Positions 8,084 to 16,376 of a stretch of DNA of 64,000 bases are shown in pieces (the stretch's first letter is position 1; the number at the start of each line of letters is the position of its first letter). A program made the position numbers and the translations under genes. A model generated the notes under the pieces. That model was not told the origin of the DNA, made no database searches, and worked only from the letters and a program-made list of their open reading frames with translations. Source of the DNA: Hymenobacter sp. CRA2 (GTDB lineage Bacteria; Bacteroidota; Bacteroidia; Cytophagales; Hymenobacteraceae); assembly GCF_002007105.1 (NCBI RefSeq), contig NZ_MVBC01000001.1:744001-808000 (forward strand), written 5' to 3'.

Positions 8084-8635
8084 ATGCCGGATTTGTCTCC
8101 TGAGCTGCTGGCCCGCACTGGTCCGGCCCTGCGCCGCGGCGAGTTTGTGCACCCCGACGATACTTTGCTTTGCCTCCCTGTGGTAGTCGAGCCAGCAGCC
8201 GACTTGTCCAGTACTTTGCCAAACTACACCTGGTCTCACCCTGATCAGCTGCTTATCACGGGTGCGCTGGTGTTGAGCCCGGATGCTGCCTATCGGGAAG
8301 CGGCCGGCCGGTGGGAACGGCAGGAGCTGTCGGCCAGCGCAGGCGTACGGGTGGAGCTTCATGGCCCCACGCACTACCCGTACCACCGGACCAGTTATGA
8401 ACCCGAATGGCAGCTGGCCAACCGCATCCGGGTGGGGAGCTGGCCGATGCTCGGCGTGTGGCTCCGCCTGCTGCACGAGCAGGAGCGACTTATCCGACTG
8501 CTACAGACGTGGTATGAGCGCCGCGTGCCGGTGCAGGAGCTATACCAGCACCAGCGCACCTTCCTGCTCGATCCGGATATGAGCTACGAAGAAATTCAGG
8601 CTTTCAAGCGCCGCTACGGCGTGACGCTGTATTAA
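8084..8635 (+). CDS. Conserved-looking hypothetical protein
   Basis: This is a 183-residue soluble protein with no signal peptide, membrane helix or recognised motif. It has a Trp- and Tyr-rich middle (GPTHYPYHRTSYEPEW) and a C-terminal helical part rich in Arg and Leu ending KRRYGVTLY. Codon use matches the neighbours and the start at 8084 has no better alternative. It stands alone between the DUF3365 gene and an FAD oxidoreductase on the same strand. I do not recognise the family. Confidence 0.7.
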   Translation: MPDLSPELLARTGPALRRGEFVHPDDTLLCLPVVVEPAADLSSTLPNYTWSHPDQLLITGALVLSPDAAYREAAGRWERQELSASAGVRVELHGPTHYPYHRTSYEPEWQLANRIRVGSWPMLGVWLRLLHEQERLIRLLQTWYERRVPVQELYQHQRTFLLDPDMSYEEIQAFKRRYGVTLY

Positions 8636-8685
8636 GCCCAGCAGCTAGCTTAACCTTCGCCGCCATTTTGCAGTTTGGGCAGGGT

Positions 8686-9957
8686 ATGAATGCTGCCGAT
8701 ACCTCCTTGCAAGCTCCCGTCCTCATCATTGGCGCCGGCATGGCCGGCCTCACCTGCGCCTGCTACCTGCACCGGGCCGGCCGCGCCGTGCGCGTGCTCG
8801 AAGCCGCCGACGCCGTGGGCGGTCGGGTGCGCACCGACGTGACGCCCGACGGTTTCCGCCTCGACCATGGCTTTCAGATTCTGCTTACGCGCTACCCGGA
8901 GGTGCAAAGGCTGATGGACTACGGCGCCCTGCAGCTGCAGAAATTCACCTCCGGCGCTGTCATCCGGCTGTCTTCGAGCCGCGAAACGACCCTGCGCAAC
9001 CCGCTGCGGCAGCCGCTGCTGGGGCTGAAGGCGGCCACCTCTCCCATCGGCACGCTGGCCGATAAGCTGCGGCTGGTGAGCCTGGCCCAGCACGTGAGCC
9101 AGCACAGCCACGAGGAGCTGCTGGCGCGCCCAGCCACCGACACGCTCAGCTTTCTGCGCCGCTACGGCTGGAGCGAGCAAATCATCGACACGTTCTTCCG
9201 GCCCTTCTTCGGCGGCATTTACCTCGACCGGGAACTGAGCACGGCCAGCAACTTCTTCGAATTCGTATTCAAGCAGTTCGTGGAGGGCGACGCAGCCCTG
9301 CCTGCCCGCGGCATCCAGGAAATCCCCCGGCAGCTGGCCGCCCGCCTGCCTGCCGGCGCGGTGGAGCTCCACGCCCGCGTAGCCGCCATCGAGGGCCACA
9401 CGGTGCGCCTGGCCGACGGGCGCACGCTGGAAGGCAGCGCCGTGGTACTGGCCACCGATGGGCCGGCCCTGCGGCAGCTGCTGCCCCAGCTCAGCGCCGA
9501 CGAGCCCACCGCGGCCCGGCGCACCACCTGCACCTATTTCGCCGCCGATGGCCGCTCGCCCGGCCGCGGCGACAAGCTGCTGCGCCTGAATGCGGCCCCC
9601 GGCGCGCTGGTGCACAACGTAGCCTTCCCCAGCGACGTGGCCCCCGAGTACGCCCCGGTTGGCCAGACGCTGGTATCGGTGAGCACCCACGGCGCGCACG
9701 GCCTCTCGGATGAGGAGCTGGCCCTGCGGCTGCGGCAGGAGCTGGCTACGTGGTTTGGCGCGCAGGCTAATGCGTGGCGCCGCCTCGGCACCTACCACAT
9801 CGAGCACGCCCTGCCGGTGTACGCGGCCGGGCAACCAGTCCAGCTGCCCTTGCAGCTAGGCGAAGGCCTGTACCGCTGCGGCGACTGGGTTTCGTACCCG
9901 TCGCTGAACGCGGCTATGGCTACGGGGCGTCAGGTGGCCGAAGCCATTTTGGGGTAG
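8686..9957 (+). CDS. FAD-dependent amine oxidase/desaturase-like oxidoreductase
   Basis: This is a 423-residue flavoprotein. The N-terminal dinucleotide fold has IIGAGMAGLTCACYL followed by LEAADAVGGRVRT, the GG-R motif of the monoamine oxidase, protoporphyrinogen oxidase and phytoene desaturase group. The C-terminal FAD motif is GLYRCGDWVSYPSLNAAMATGRQVA. The substrate is not clear; related short proteins are usually annotated only as NAD(P)/FAD-dependent oxidoreductases. The start at 8686 (MNAADTS) is preferred over 8668 because the fold begins soon after; the choice is not certain. It converges with the DUF5872-like gene with only 5 bases between stops. Confidence 0.85.
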   Translation: MNAADTSLQAPVLIIGAGMAGLTCACYLHRAGRAVRVLEAADAVGGRVRTDVTPDGFRLDHGFQILLTRYPEVQRLMDYGALQLQKFTSGAVIRLSSSRETTLRNPLRQPLLGLKAATSPIGTLADKLRLVSLAQHVSQHSHEELLARPATDTLSFLRRYGWSEQIIDTFFRPFFGGIYLDRELSTASNFFEFVFKQFVEGDAALPARGIQEIPRQLAARLPAGAVELHARVAAIEGHTVRLADGRTLEGSAVVLATDGPALRQLLPQLSADEPTAARRTTCTYFAADGRSPGRGDKLLRLNAAPGALVHNVAFPSDVAPEYAPVGQTLVSVSTHGAHGLSDEELALRLRQELATWFGAQANAWRRLGTYHIEHALPVYAAGQPVQLPLQLGEGLYRCGDWVSYPSLNAAMATGRQVAEAILG

Positions 9958-9962
9958 TAACG

Positions 9963-10400
9963 CTATTCTTCGTCGGTGGCGTGCTGGCGCGCCTGCCGGG
10001 CGGCTTCCGTGTTGGGCACGTGCTGGTGCCCAGCGCGGGAACCGGCTTGCTTTTGGGCGTTGGTAGCCTTGCGCTGCGCGGGGCTAAGCTCGGTCCAGGC
10101 CTGCTTGGGCAGGTAGCGCGTGGTGCCGCCGGCGCGCTCGGCGGGCTGGCCGTCGGCGGTTTGCCAGTCCTGCTGCGTCCAGTCGTCGAGGTGCTGCTGA
10201 GCGGGGCTGCGCTTAGCGAAGGTGTAGCCCCCGCCGGCCTGCTTGTACTCGTGAGCGAGAAGCTGAGCTTTGCGGGCGCTCCACTCGCCGGGGGCGCCGC
10301 CCTGGTCGCCGACCAGGATTTCCTGCTTGAGCTGCTGGCGCAGCTCGGGCTGGGTGTAGATGCGCGGGCCTGATTCGGCGGAGGTGTGGTGCTTATTCAT
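9963..10400 (-). CDS. Small hydrophilic protein, DUF5872-like
   Basis: This is a 145-residue, very polar protein rich in Gln, Ala, Arg and Lys. It has two recognisable blocks: WSARKAQLLAHEYKQAGGGY with QQHLDDWTQQDW, and TTRYLPKQAWTELSPAQRKAT leading to a conserved HVPNT. This pattern fits DUF5872, found in cyanobacteria and other bacteria with no known function; the family name is from memory. No signal peptide or Cys is present. The AT-rich region upstream (10401-10470) may hold its promoter, but no clear TAnnTTTG box was found. Confidence 0.75.
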   Translation of the reverse strand: MNKHHTSAESGPRIYTQPELRQQLKQEILVGDQGGAPGEWSARKAQLLAHEYKQAGGGYTFAKRSPAQQHLDDWTQQDWQTADGQPAERAGGTTRYLPKQAWTELSPAQRKATNAQKQAGSRAGHQHVPNTEAARQARQHATDEE

Positions 10401-10523
10401 GCGGCGTGGCGGTGGAATAAATGGATGGTAGTTAACGTATTGTTAAGTAGATGGTTAGCTTTTGTCTGGAATTAGTGTCAGAACTGCCGTCTGCGCATCG
10501 GTAGCTACAGACCTCCCACGAAA

Positions 10524-10562
10524 GCACCACGCCCAAGGTCGGCGGGGCCTTGGGCGTGGTGC
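10524..10562 (-). terminator. Terminator of the erythromycin-esterase-like gene
   Basis: A perfect 15-bp stem (10524-10538 with 10548-10562) lies 19 bases past the stop of the minus-strand gene. On that strand it is followed by TTTCG. Confidence 0.75.
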
Positions 10563-10581
10563 GTGTAAAATGCGCGGCGTA

Positions 10582-11868
10582 CTATACGCCCCACGGATAC
10601 ATATCCGGCGGCACGTGCTCGTCGGTGGGCGTGGGCAGCGGGTGCAGGGCCCGGGTCTGGTCGAGGTACAGAAAGGCGTCGTAGCGCTCCGGTATTACGG
10701 TGGGCACGTAGTTGCCGTACTTCTCGCGCTCCGGCCGGTACACCACCCCGATGGCCCGGTGGTTGAGGTGGTCCTGCAAGGCCGGCACCGTGCGCAGCTC
10801 GCTGGAAAGCAGCAGGGCGTCGCGCCCAATATCGGTGTGCAGCAGAGCTTCCCAGGAGTTGTTGCGGGCTTCGGGCACGGGCATCACCTCCAGCGGCGCG
10901 CCCCAGCTTTTGCCCGCAATGACGGAGCCTTGGTACGAGCCGAAGCCCACGATGTACACCTGCTCGCGGCCGAACTGCTGGCGGGCGAGCTGGCCCACGT
11001 TCACCATGCCGTCGGCCACCATGTCGGTATAGCGGGCGTCGCCCACGTGGGTGTTGTGCTCCCACACAATGGCCTTGCTGTCGGGCCCGTGCAGATCGAG
11101 CAGGCGCTGCAGGGTTTCCATCATGTGATGGTCGCGCACGTTCCACGACGAGCCGCCGCCGCGCAGCATGGCCTTGTAGTACCGCTCGGCATTCACGGCC
11201 ACCAAGGCATTTTGCTCGGTGGCGAAGTCGATTTCCTTTTCCAGGCCGTCGGGGCCGGGCGTGGGGGTGCGGCGCTGCAGCGCGCGCAGCATGTTCAGCA
11301 CCTCATCTTCGCAGTCCTCGCTCACGAAGGCCACGGCCTGGGCATACTCCTGCGGATCGGCGCTGTAGGGCTCGAAGCAGTGGTAGGCCCGCTGAGCGGC
11401 CTGGGCGGCGGCTTCGCCCTTCTGCCCCGCGTACTGCACAATCTGCTCCAGCGACTCCCAGAGCGAGTACACATCCAGCCCGTAGAAGCCCACCTTTTGC
11501 TCCGAGGGCAGCGCGGCGTTGTGCTGGCGCAGCCAGTCGACGAGGGCGGCAATTTCCCAGTTGCCCCACATCCAGGTCGGCCAGCGGTTAAAGGTCTTCA
11601 GCAGCTGGGCGGCGGGCTTGCCGTCGGGCTGCTGCTTCACGGCCAGGTTTACCTCGAAGCAGTCGGGCCAGTCGCCTTCCACGGCCACGAACCGAAAGCC
11701 TTTTTCCTGTATGAGGCGCTTGGTGAGGGCCGCGCGCCAGGTGTAGTACTCATGGGTGCCGTGCGAGGCTTCGCCCAGCAGCACCACGCGGGCGTCGCCG
11801 ATCTGGGCCAGCAGCGGGTCGAGGTCGGCGGCGGATTGCAACGGGTGATGGGGTAGTTTGGGAGTCAT
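10582..11868 (-). CDS. Erythromycin esterase family protein
   Basis: This is a 428-residue cytoplasmic protein of the erythromycin-esterase/succinoglycan-biosynthesis EreA-like superfamily. Signature segments are VLLGEASHGTHEYY near 27-40, FRFVAVEGDWPD near 58-69 and IVWEHNTHVGDARY around 273-286. EreA and EreB hydrolyse macrolide lactones, but most family members in environmental Bacteroidota have no proven substrate, so resistance should not be assumed. The start at 11868 (MTPKLPHHPLQ) is preferred over 11931, which would add a poorly conserved leader. It is followed by a strong terminator. Confidence 0.88.
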   Translation of the reverse strand: MTPKLPHHPLQSAADLDPLLAQIGDARVVLLGEASHGTHEYYTWRAALTKRLIQEKGFRFVAVEGDWPDCFEVNLAVKQQPDGKPAAQLLKTFNRWPTWMWGNWEIAALVDWLRQHNAALPSEQKVGFYGLDVYSLWESLEQIVQYAGQKGEAAAQAAQRAYHCFEPYSADPQEYAQAVAFVSEDCEDEVLNMLRALQRRTPTPGPDGLEKEIDFATEQNALVAVNAERYYKAMLRGGGSSWNVRDHHMMETLQRLLDLHGPDSKAIVWEHNTHVGDARYTDMVADGMVNVGQLARQQFGREQVYIVGFGSYQGSVIAGKSWGAPLEVMPVPEARNNSWEALLHTDIGRDALLLSSELRTVPALQDHLNHRAIGVVYRPEREKYGNYVPTVIPERYDAFLYLDQTRALHPLPTPTDEHVPPDMYPWGV

Positions 11869-11903
11869 AGCGTACGAGGGAATAGCGGCAACAGAACACA
11901 AAA

Positions 11904-11955
11904 CCGCGCCGCCAGCGGGCTGCTTCCCCAAGGGAAGGTTCCGGTGGCGGCGCGG
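11904..11955 (-). terminator. Two-stem terminator of the PRPP-synthetase-like small gene
   Basis: An outer 10-bp GC stem (11904-11913 with 11946-11955) encloses a smaller CTTCCC/GGGAAG stem. On the minus strand the structure runs into a TTTT stretch (complement of 11900-11903). It lies 27 bases past the stop of the 11982-12323 gene. Confidence 0.75.
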
Positions 11956-11981
11956 ACTAAACGGGCAGTAGCGGTGTGGGG

Positions 11982-12323
11982 CTACTTGTGGGCTTTGTCG
12001 AGGTTCTTGCCCAGGTCCTCAACCTTGCGCAGGAAAGCGTCCACGCCCTCGTCGGCGTAGGTACCGAAGGCGTTGGAAATGGTGCCGCGCGTGCCGTCGT
12101 TGGCCTCGATGGCGTAGAGGATGGACATGTCGTCGGGGTTCGATTCGCCCTCGAAGCGGTAGAAGTCCACGATGGTTACTTCCTCCGGGCCGTAGCTGCG
12201 GTTCGAGTCGGTGTCCATGGTGTGCAGGCGGCCGTCGGTAACGGTAAAGTCCTTGGTAAAGCCGTCGGCCGTAAGCTTGCGTTCCACGTTGACGAGGGCG
12301 CGTTCTTCTTCTTTGTCTTGCAT
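11982..12323 (-). CDS. Small conserved protein (PRPP-synthetase-annotated family)
   Basis: This is a 113-residue acidic cytoplasmic protein. It matches a small Bacteroidota family with segments GFTKDFTV, EVTIVDFYRFEGESNPDDMSI and ILYAIEANDGTRGT. Databases often label it phosphoribosylpyrophosphate synthetase, but it is far too short and lacks the PRPP loop, so that name is almost certainly wrong. True function is unknown. The start at 12323 gives MQDKEEERALVN; the upstream extension to 12443 is Pro/Arg-rich and covers a terminator. The Cys-rich membrane protein gene lies upstream on the same strand. Confidence 0.8.
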   Translation of the reverse strand: MQDKEEERALVNVERKLTADGFTKDFTVTDGRLHTMDTDSNRSYGPEEVTIVDFYRFEGESNPDDMSILYAIEANDGTRGTISNAFGTYADEGVDAFLRKVEDLGKNLDKAHK

Positions 12324-12379
12324 GACGGAGGGGTGCTTTGGAGTAGATGGGATTGAGAGAAGGAAACCGGGCAGCCCGA

Positions 12380-12425
12380 AAACGCGCCGCCCCGCCCGGG
12401 CTATACGCAGCCACGGGCGGGGCGG
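12380..12425 (-). terminator. Terminator of the Cys-rich membrane protein gene
   Basis: A 12-bp GC-only stem (12387-12398 with 12414-12425) is followed on the minus strand by CGCGTTTTCG. It lies 27 bases past the stop of the 12453-12653 gene. Confidence 0.75.
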
Positions 12426-12452
12426 GTTATATGGTCGAACCAAAATGCTCGG

Positions 12453-12653
12453 TTAGGCCGGCTGTTGGTTCTGCTGTTGGGCTTTTTCGATGGTTCGCTG
12501 CAAGGCATCCACGTTGATGGTGCCGCACGCGCCGCCGCAGCCTTTGGGGCAGGCGCCTTCGGATTTGGCAAAAAAGCTCTGCCACAAGCGGCGCCCGACG
12601 TAGAACGCCGCGCCGAGGAACAGAACCAGAATGATGAGCTGCTGAACGATCAT
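12453..12653 (-). CDS. FeoB-associated-like Cys-rich membrane protein
   Basis: This is a 66-residue protein with one N-terminal membrane helix (IVQQLIILVLFLGAAFYVGR), a basic stretch, then a Cys cluster CPKGCGGACGT and a Gln-rich tail. This is the layout of the small FeoB-associated Cys-rich membrane proteins linked with ferrous iron uptake, but no feoA or feoB is nearby. The Cys cluster would face the cytoplasm if the N-terminus is outside. The start at 12653 is favoured by the family layout and by a TAGTTTTG -7 box 8 bases upstream. Confidence 0.8.
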   Translation of the reverse strand: MIVQQLIILVLFLGAAFYVGRRLWQSFFAKSEGACPKGCGGACGTINVDALQRTIEKAQQQNQQPA

Positions 12654-12661
12654 AACGCTGG

Positions 12662-12669
12662 CAAAACTA
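12662..12669 (-). promoter_or_regulatory. -7 box (TAGTTTTG) 8 bases from a start codon
   Basis: A minus-strand TAnnTTTG match ends 8 bases before the ATG at 12653. The transcript would be leaderless or nearly so. Confidence 0.55.
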
Positions 12670-12698
12670 GCGAGATGGAGAAAAAGTTGCCGGCGCCG

Positions 12699-12876
12699 GC
12701 TGTCATTGCGAGCGAAGCGCGGCAATCTTTCCTGCAGTAGCACCGCCGCTGGATTCCCTGTTACCCAAAAACAGCACCGCCCGAAACTGCAAACGCTAGT
12801 CTCGGGCGGTGCTCATTTCACTGTCAGCACATTGTACAGGACCGATTGCTTCGTCATCCTTCCTCGCAATGACAGC
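12699..12876. repeat. REP-like inverted repeat, copy E (GTCATTGCGAG type)
   Basis: The arms start GCTGTCATTGCGAG at 12699 and end with its complement at 12876. The homology extends inward with GAAG, GCAATC and CCTG blocks in both arms. The loop holds a separate 12-bp hairpin (12773-12813). It resembles the CATTGCGAG repeats seen across Bacteroidota genomes. Confidence 0.75.
12773..12813. terminator. Hairpin downstream of the inositol-monophosphatase-like gene
   Basis: A perfect 12-bp stem (12773-12784 with 12802-12813) has a 17-base loop. It lies 122 bases past the stop of the minus-strand gene at 12935, inside repeat copy E. It could terminate either strand, but no strong T-run follows. Confidence 0.5.
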
Positions 12877-12934
12877 GAGGGGCCAGCGTCGGCGTTAAGC
12901 AGCAGAATCTTCGTGCTGCCTGGCCATGAGCCCC

Positions 12935-13732
12935 TTACTGCCAGAACTGCCCAATCACGCCCTGCATTTCGGCGTGCACGGCGCCGTTGCTGGCCACGAT
13001 TTCGCGGCCGAACACCGGGTCCCCATCGATGAGGAACTGCGTGACGCGGCCGCCGGCTTCGCGCACCAGCAGTACGCCCGCGGCCACGTCGTAGGAGTTG
13101 ATGTTGAACTCGAAGTAGCCCTCAAAGCGGCCGGCGGCTACCCAAGCCAGGTCCACGGCGGCCGAGCCCACGCGGCGCACGCCGTTGGTGGCGCGCATAA
13201 ATTCCTTCAGAATCGGCAGGTAGGTGTCGATTTTGGCGAAATTGCTGTAGGGGAAGCCCGTGGCAATGAGCGAGTGGTTCAGGTCGGCCGCCGCCGAGAC
13301 GTGAATGCGCTTTTCGTTGCAGAAGGCCCCGCCGCCGCGCACGGCCCGGAAGCATTCGTCCTGATTTACCTCGTACACCACCCCGATGACCAGCTCCGCG
13401 CCCTGCATCAGGGCAATGCTGACGGAGTAGCAGGGCAGACCGTGGATGAAGTTGGTGGTGCCGTCGAGCGGGTCGATAATCCAGGTGAATTTCTCGCTGC
13501 GGTCAGGCGCGCCGGCCGTGCCTTCTTCGGTGATGAAGCCGGCACCGGGCAGCAGCTCGCGCAGCCCCGCCACCACCAGCTTCTCCGATTCCTGGTCAAC
13601 GTACGACACCATGTCGTGCAGGCCCTTGTTCTCGACGCGGCCGCGGTCGAAGTTGGCGGCTTCCTGCCGGATAAACTGACCGGCCCGGCGGGCGAGTTCG
13701 GCTACTTCGAGACTGAGTTGGATGAAATCCAT
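12935..13732 (-). CDS. Inositol monophosphatase family protein
   Basis: This is a 265-residue Mg2+/Li+-dependent phosphatase. The metal-site motifs are present: ITEEGTAG (Glu near 70), IIDPLDGTTNFIHG (around 86-98) and C-terminal SYDVAAGVLLVREAGG. Family members dephosphorylate myo-inositol phosphates, 3'-phosphoadenosine 5'-phosphate or other sugar phosphates; the bacterial substrate is often unknown. The start at 13732 (MDFIQLSLEVAEL) is the family-typical one; in-frame sequence further upstream overlaps lnt and is non-conserved. It lies 128 bases downstream of lnt on the same strand, with a repeat arm between them. Confidence 0.92.
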   Translation of the reverse strand: MDFIQLSLEVAELARRAGQFIRQEAANFDRGRVENKGLHDMVSYVDQESEKLVVAGLRELLPGAGFITEEGTAGAPDRSEKFTWIIDPLDGTTNFIHGLPCYSVSIALMQGAELVIGVVYEVNQDECFRAVRGGGAFCNEKRIHVSAAADLNHSLIATGFPYSNFAKIDTYLPILKEFMRATNGVRRVGSAAVDLAWVAAGRFEGYFEFNINSYDVAAGVLLVREAGGRVTQFLIDGDPVFGREIVASNGAVHAEMQGVIGQFWQ

Positions 13733-13808
13733 GGGGTTGGAAGAAGGAATTGGACGGAGACTTTTCCTCGGATGAGGGAAGCGGCCGGAGGCGTTGAACG
13801 AATACGTA

Positions 13809-13847
13809 AGTCCGTCATGCCGAGGCGTAGCCGAAGCATAACGGACT
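13809..13847. repeat. REP-like repeat, solo arm D
   Basis: GTCATGCCGAGGCGTAGCCGAAGCAT resembles the left arm of copy A but has no matching right arm. It is bracketed by a 7-base inverted pair, AGTCCGT/ACGGACT. It lies between lnt and the phosphatase gene. Confidence 0.6.
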
Positions 13848-13860
13848 ACTGAGCCAGGGG

Positions 13861-15513
13861 TTACTTCGCGAAGCGCCGCACCACCAGGAGCCCCAGCAGC
13901 AGGACGGCCAGAATCTGAGCCGCATGGCCCAGCAGCTCGCCGTAGCGGGTGAAGAAAGTCAGCTCGTCGTTGAGGTGTACGGTGTAGCGGCTGGCGCCCG
14001 GCACCCACCAGCCCAGCTGCTGCACAATGTCGCCGCGCTGGTTCACGAAGGCCGACACGCCGGTGTTGGCGGCGCGGGCAATGTCGCGACGCGTCTCGAT
14101 GGCGCGCAGGCGGCCGTAGGTCAGGTGCTGCTTGTAGCCAGGCGAGTCGGACCACCAGCCGTCGTTGGTGATGATGCCGATGAGCGTGGCCCCGCGGCGC
14201 ACGTACTCGCTCACGTAGTCGGAGTACACCGATTCGTAGCAGATAACCGGGGCCACGCGCAGGGAGCTATCCGTGGCCGCCGAGGCCGAGCGGAACACTG
14301 CCCGGTACTCCTGGCTGCCGTAGGAGCCCACCACGCCGCCGAGGTTGATGGTGCCCAGGGCCGAGTTCAGCCAGCCCGGCACCTTCTCCACGCCCGGCAC
14401 CAGCTTGGACTTGTGGTACACCTGCAGGGGGCCACTGGCGCCGTCCACGTGCAGGGCGGCGTTGAACACGTCGTAGTAGCCGAGGTCGTCGCGGAAGCGG
14501 GCAGTGGGCGAGGCGGCTTCCTTGGAGGGGTATTCCGCCACCGACGTCATGCCCGACATCAGCCGCAGCCCCGGGTGCTGAAGCAGCAGCTGCCGGATGC
14601 GCTGCACGTCGGGGTTGAGGGGCAGGTTGTTTTCGAAGTGTACTTCCTCCAGCGAGGTTTCCGGCCAGAGCACCAGCTTGGTTTGCGGCGTCACGGTCTG
14701 CTCCGTCAGCTGAATCATCCGCTCGCGCTGCTGCAGGGGAGTGATATAGCGCGCGCCGCCCTCAAACTTCTCCTCGAACGGGTCGATGTTGGGCTGCACC
14801 ACCACCACTTCGGCGGCCGGGCCTTTCTCCTGCCAGCGGCTGCCGATGAGGTAGGAAACGAGCAGCGGTACGGCTACGGCCGCGGCCGGCAGCAGCCACC
14901 GGGTAGCCGGTGACTGGCTTTTCGGGGCCGATACTTGGTCAGGGGCGACTGAGGCCGAACCGAACAAAGTGCGGAACAGGGCCAGGTTGGTCAGCAGCAC
15001 CCACAAGGAGCCGCCGAGCTGCCCGGTGTACTCGTACCACTGCACCCAGCCGGGTACCATGGCAAAGGCGTTGCCCAGCGTCAGCCAGGGCCACGACAAA
15101 TCCCAGGTGAGGTGCAGCTGCTCGAAAGCCAGCCAGTACACCACGAAGGACAAGTAGCCGACGGCGCGGCCCGCCAGGCGGCGCGTGTGCCAGAACGCCA
15201 GCAGCGGCAGGCTCTGCAGGGCCGCATTCAGCACGTTGGCCGCAATGCCGCCGCCCACCGTGCTGTAGGCCACCCAGTAGGTAGTCAGCACGTTCCAGAG
15301 CAGCAGGTAGAGGTAGGTCCAGCGCCAGAAGCGGCCCCCAGAGGCGCCTTGGGCGCGCAGCACCTGGGCTAGGCGTAGCAAGGGCACTAGCCCCACCAGT
15401 AAGAGCAACGGGGCCGGCGCCGGGTGCACCGGCCAGCCCGCCCACAGCAGTAGCGGCCCGAGTACCGTGAGTACCCAGGGCTTATTCGCGAAGTCCTTGA
15501 ACGACAATGACAA
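13861..15513 (-). CDS. lnt: Apolipoprotein N-acyltransferase
   Basis: This is a 550-residue inner-membrane enzyme that adds the third acyl chain to lipoproteins. The N-terminal half (about 1-225) holds the usual membrane helices. The C-terminal half is a nitrilase-like domain with the expected triad: Glu near 285 (WPETSLEE), Lys near 370 (VYHKSKLVPGVEKVP) and Cys near 425 (VICYESVYSDYV). A last helix follows near the C-terminus. Its 5' end overlaps the 3' end of rsmI by 32 bases, so the two are probably co-transcribed. Several lipoproteins in this window are potential substrates. Confidence 0.95.
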   Translation of the reverse strand: MSLSFKDFANKPWVLTVLGPLLLWAGWPVHPAPAPLLLLVGLVPLLRLAQVLRAQGASGGRFWRWTYLYLLLWNVLTTYWVAYSTVGGGIAANVLNAALQSLPLLAFWHTRRLAGRAVGYLSFVVYWLAFEQLHLTWDLSWPWLTLGNAFAMVPGWVQWYEYTGQLGGSLWVLLTNLALFRTLFGSASVAPDQVSAPKSQSPATRWLLPAAAVAVPLLVSYLIGSRWQEKGPAAEVVVVQPNIDPFEEKFEGGARYITPLQQRERMIQLTEQTVTPQTKLVLWPETSLEEVHFENNLPLNPDVQRIRQLLLQHPGLRLMSGMTSVAEYPSKEAASPTARFRDDLGYYDVFNAALHVDGASGPLQVYHKSKLVPGVEKVPGWLNSALGTINLGGVVGSYGSQEYRAVFRSASAATDSSLRVAPVICYESVYSDYVSEYVRRGATLIGIITNDGWWSDSPGYKQHLTYGRLRAIETRRDIARAANTGVSAFVNQRGDIVQQLGWWVPGASRYTVHLNDELTFFTRYGELLGHAAQILAVLLLGLLVVRRFAK

Positions 15514-16180
15514 TTTCTCCTTTAATGGCCGAACGGCTCCCGAAATTCTGCGCCAGGGCGGCCAGCGTATCGGTTACCGTTTCTTCGAATAATTTGGTTA
15601 GCTCCCGGCTCACCGAAGCCGGCCGCTCGGGGCCCAGCACTTCGGCCAGCTGCTCCAGGGTTTTCACGATGCGGTGCGGCGACTCGTAGAAAATCATGGT
15701 GCGGGTTTCCTGGGCCAGCTCCCGCAGGCGCGTCTGCCGGCCCTTCTTCACCGGCAAAAAACCCTCGAAGGTGAACCGCTCGGCTCCGAAGCCTGACTTG
15801 AGCAGCGCCGGCACGAAGGCTGTAGCCCCGGGCAGGCACTCCACTTTCAGGCCCTTGGCCAGGCACTCCCGCACCAACAGAAAGCCCGGGTCCGAAATTC
15901 CCGGCGTGCCGGCATCCGATACCAAGGCCATCCGCTCGCCCTTTTCCAGCCTATCGAGCACGCGCTGCACCGTCTGGTGCTCGTTGTGCAGGTGGTAGCT
16001 GAGCATGGGCTTCTTGATGTTCAGGTGTTGCAGGAGCCGGCCGCTGGTGCGCGTGTCTTCGGCCAGCACCACGTCCACTTCGCTCAGCACGCGGATGGCC
16101 CGCAGGGTGATGTCCTCCAGGTTGCCGATGGGCGTGGGCACAAGGTACAGGGCGGTGGCGGGCTGATCGGTAGGCTGCAT
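15482..16180 (-). CDS. rsmI: 16S rRNA (cytidine(1402)-2'-O)-methyltransferase
   Basis: This is a 232-residue SAM-dependent enzyme of the tetrapyrrole methylase fold. It begins ALYLVPTPIGNLEDITLRA, the RsmI hallmark, with VVLAEDTRTSGRLL, LVSDAGTPGISDPG (SAM site) and MIFYESPHRIVKTL. It 2'-O-methylates C1402 in the 30S decoding centre. The C-terminal extra domain of longer homologues is absent, as is common in this phylum. A TACCTTTG box lies 5 bases upstream of the ATG, implying a leaderless mRNA. lnt follows with a 32-base overlap. Confidence 0.95.
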   Translation of the reverse strand: MQPTDQPATALYLVPTPIGNLEDITLRAIRVLSEVDVVLAEDTRTSGRLLQHLNIKKPMLSYHLHNEHQTVQRVLDRLEKGERMALVSDAGTPGISDPGFLLVRECLAKGLKVECLPGATAFVPALLKSGFGAERFTFEGFLPVKKGRQTRLRELAQETRTMIFYESPHRIVKTLEQLAEVLGPERPASVSRELTKLFEETVTDTLAALAQNFGSRSAIKGEIVIVVQGLRE

Positions 16181-16185
16181 GAGGG

Positions 16186-16193
16186 CAAAGGTA
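16186..16193 (-). promoter_or_regulatory. -7 box of rsmI-lnt (TACCTTTG)
   Basis: A perfect TAnnTTTG on the minus strand, ending 5 bases before the rsmI ATG. No -33 TTG is evident. Confidence 0.65.
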
Positions 16194-16376
16194 GACTGCC
16201 GAGGCGGACGGACGCGCGAATGACTACCACAGATGCGTGGCCGCCCGGGAACCGGGCCGCAGAGGCTGAATAGCAGAGTTATTATGGCTGCGTTTCGGGT
16301 TTGGTTGCAGCTAAGGGCCGGAAACGGTGTTTGTCGTTGCTGTAACCCCGTCCATACCCTCTATTTCTATCTCGAC

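Noticed and set aside
8650-9834. Antisense open frame across the FAD oxidoreductase
   Set aside because: It lacks any motif, while the sense frame has the full FAD fold.
10462-11856. 464-codon open frame opposite the erythromycin-esterase-like gene
   Set aside because: No recognisable domain; the minus frame shows the family signatures.
10582-11868. Antibiotic resistance gene
   Set aside because: The erythromycin esterase family is broad, and nothing here shows macrolide hydrolysis or a mobile context.
11982-12323. Phosphoribosylpyrophosphate synthetase
   Set aside because: The small family often bears this name, but 113 residues without a PRPP loop cannot be that enzyme.
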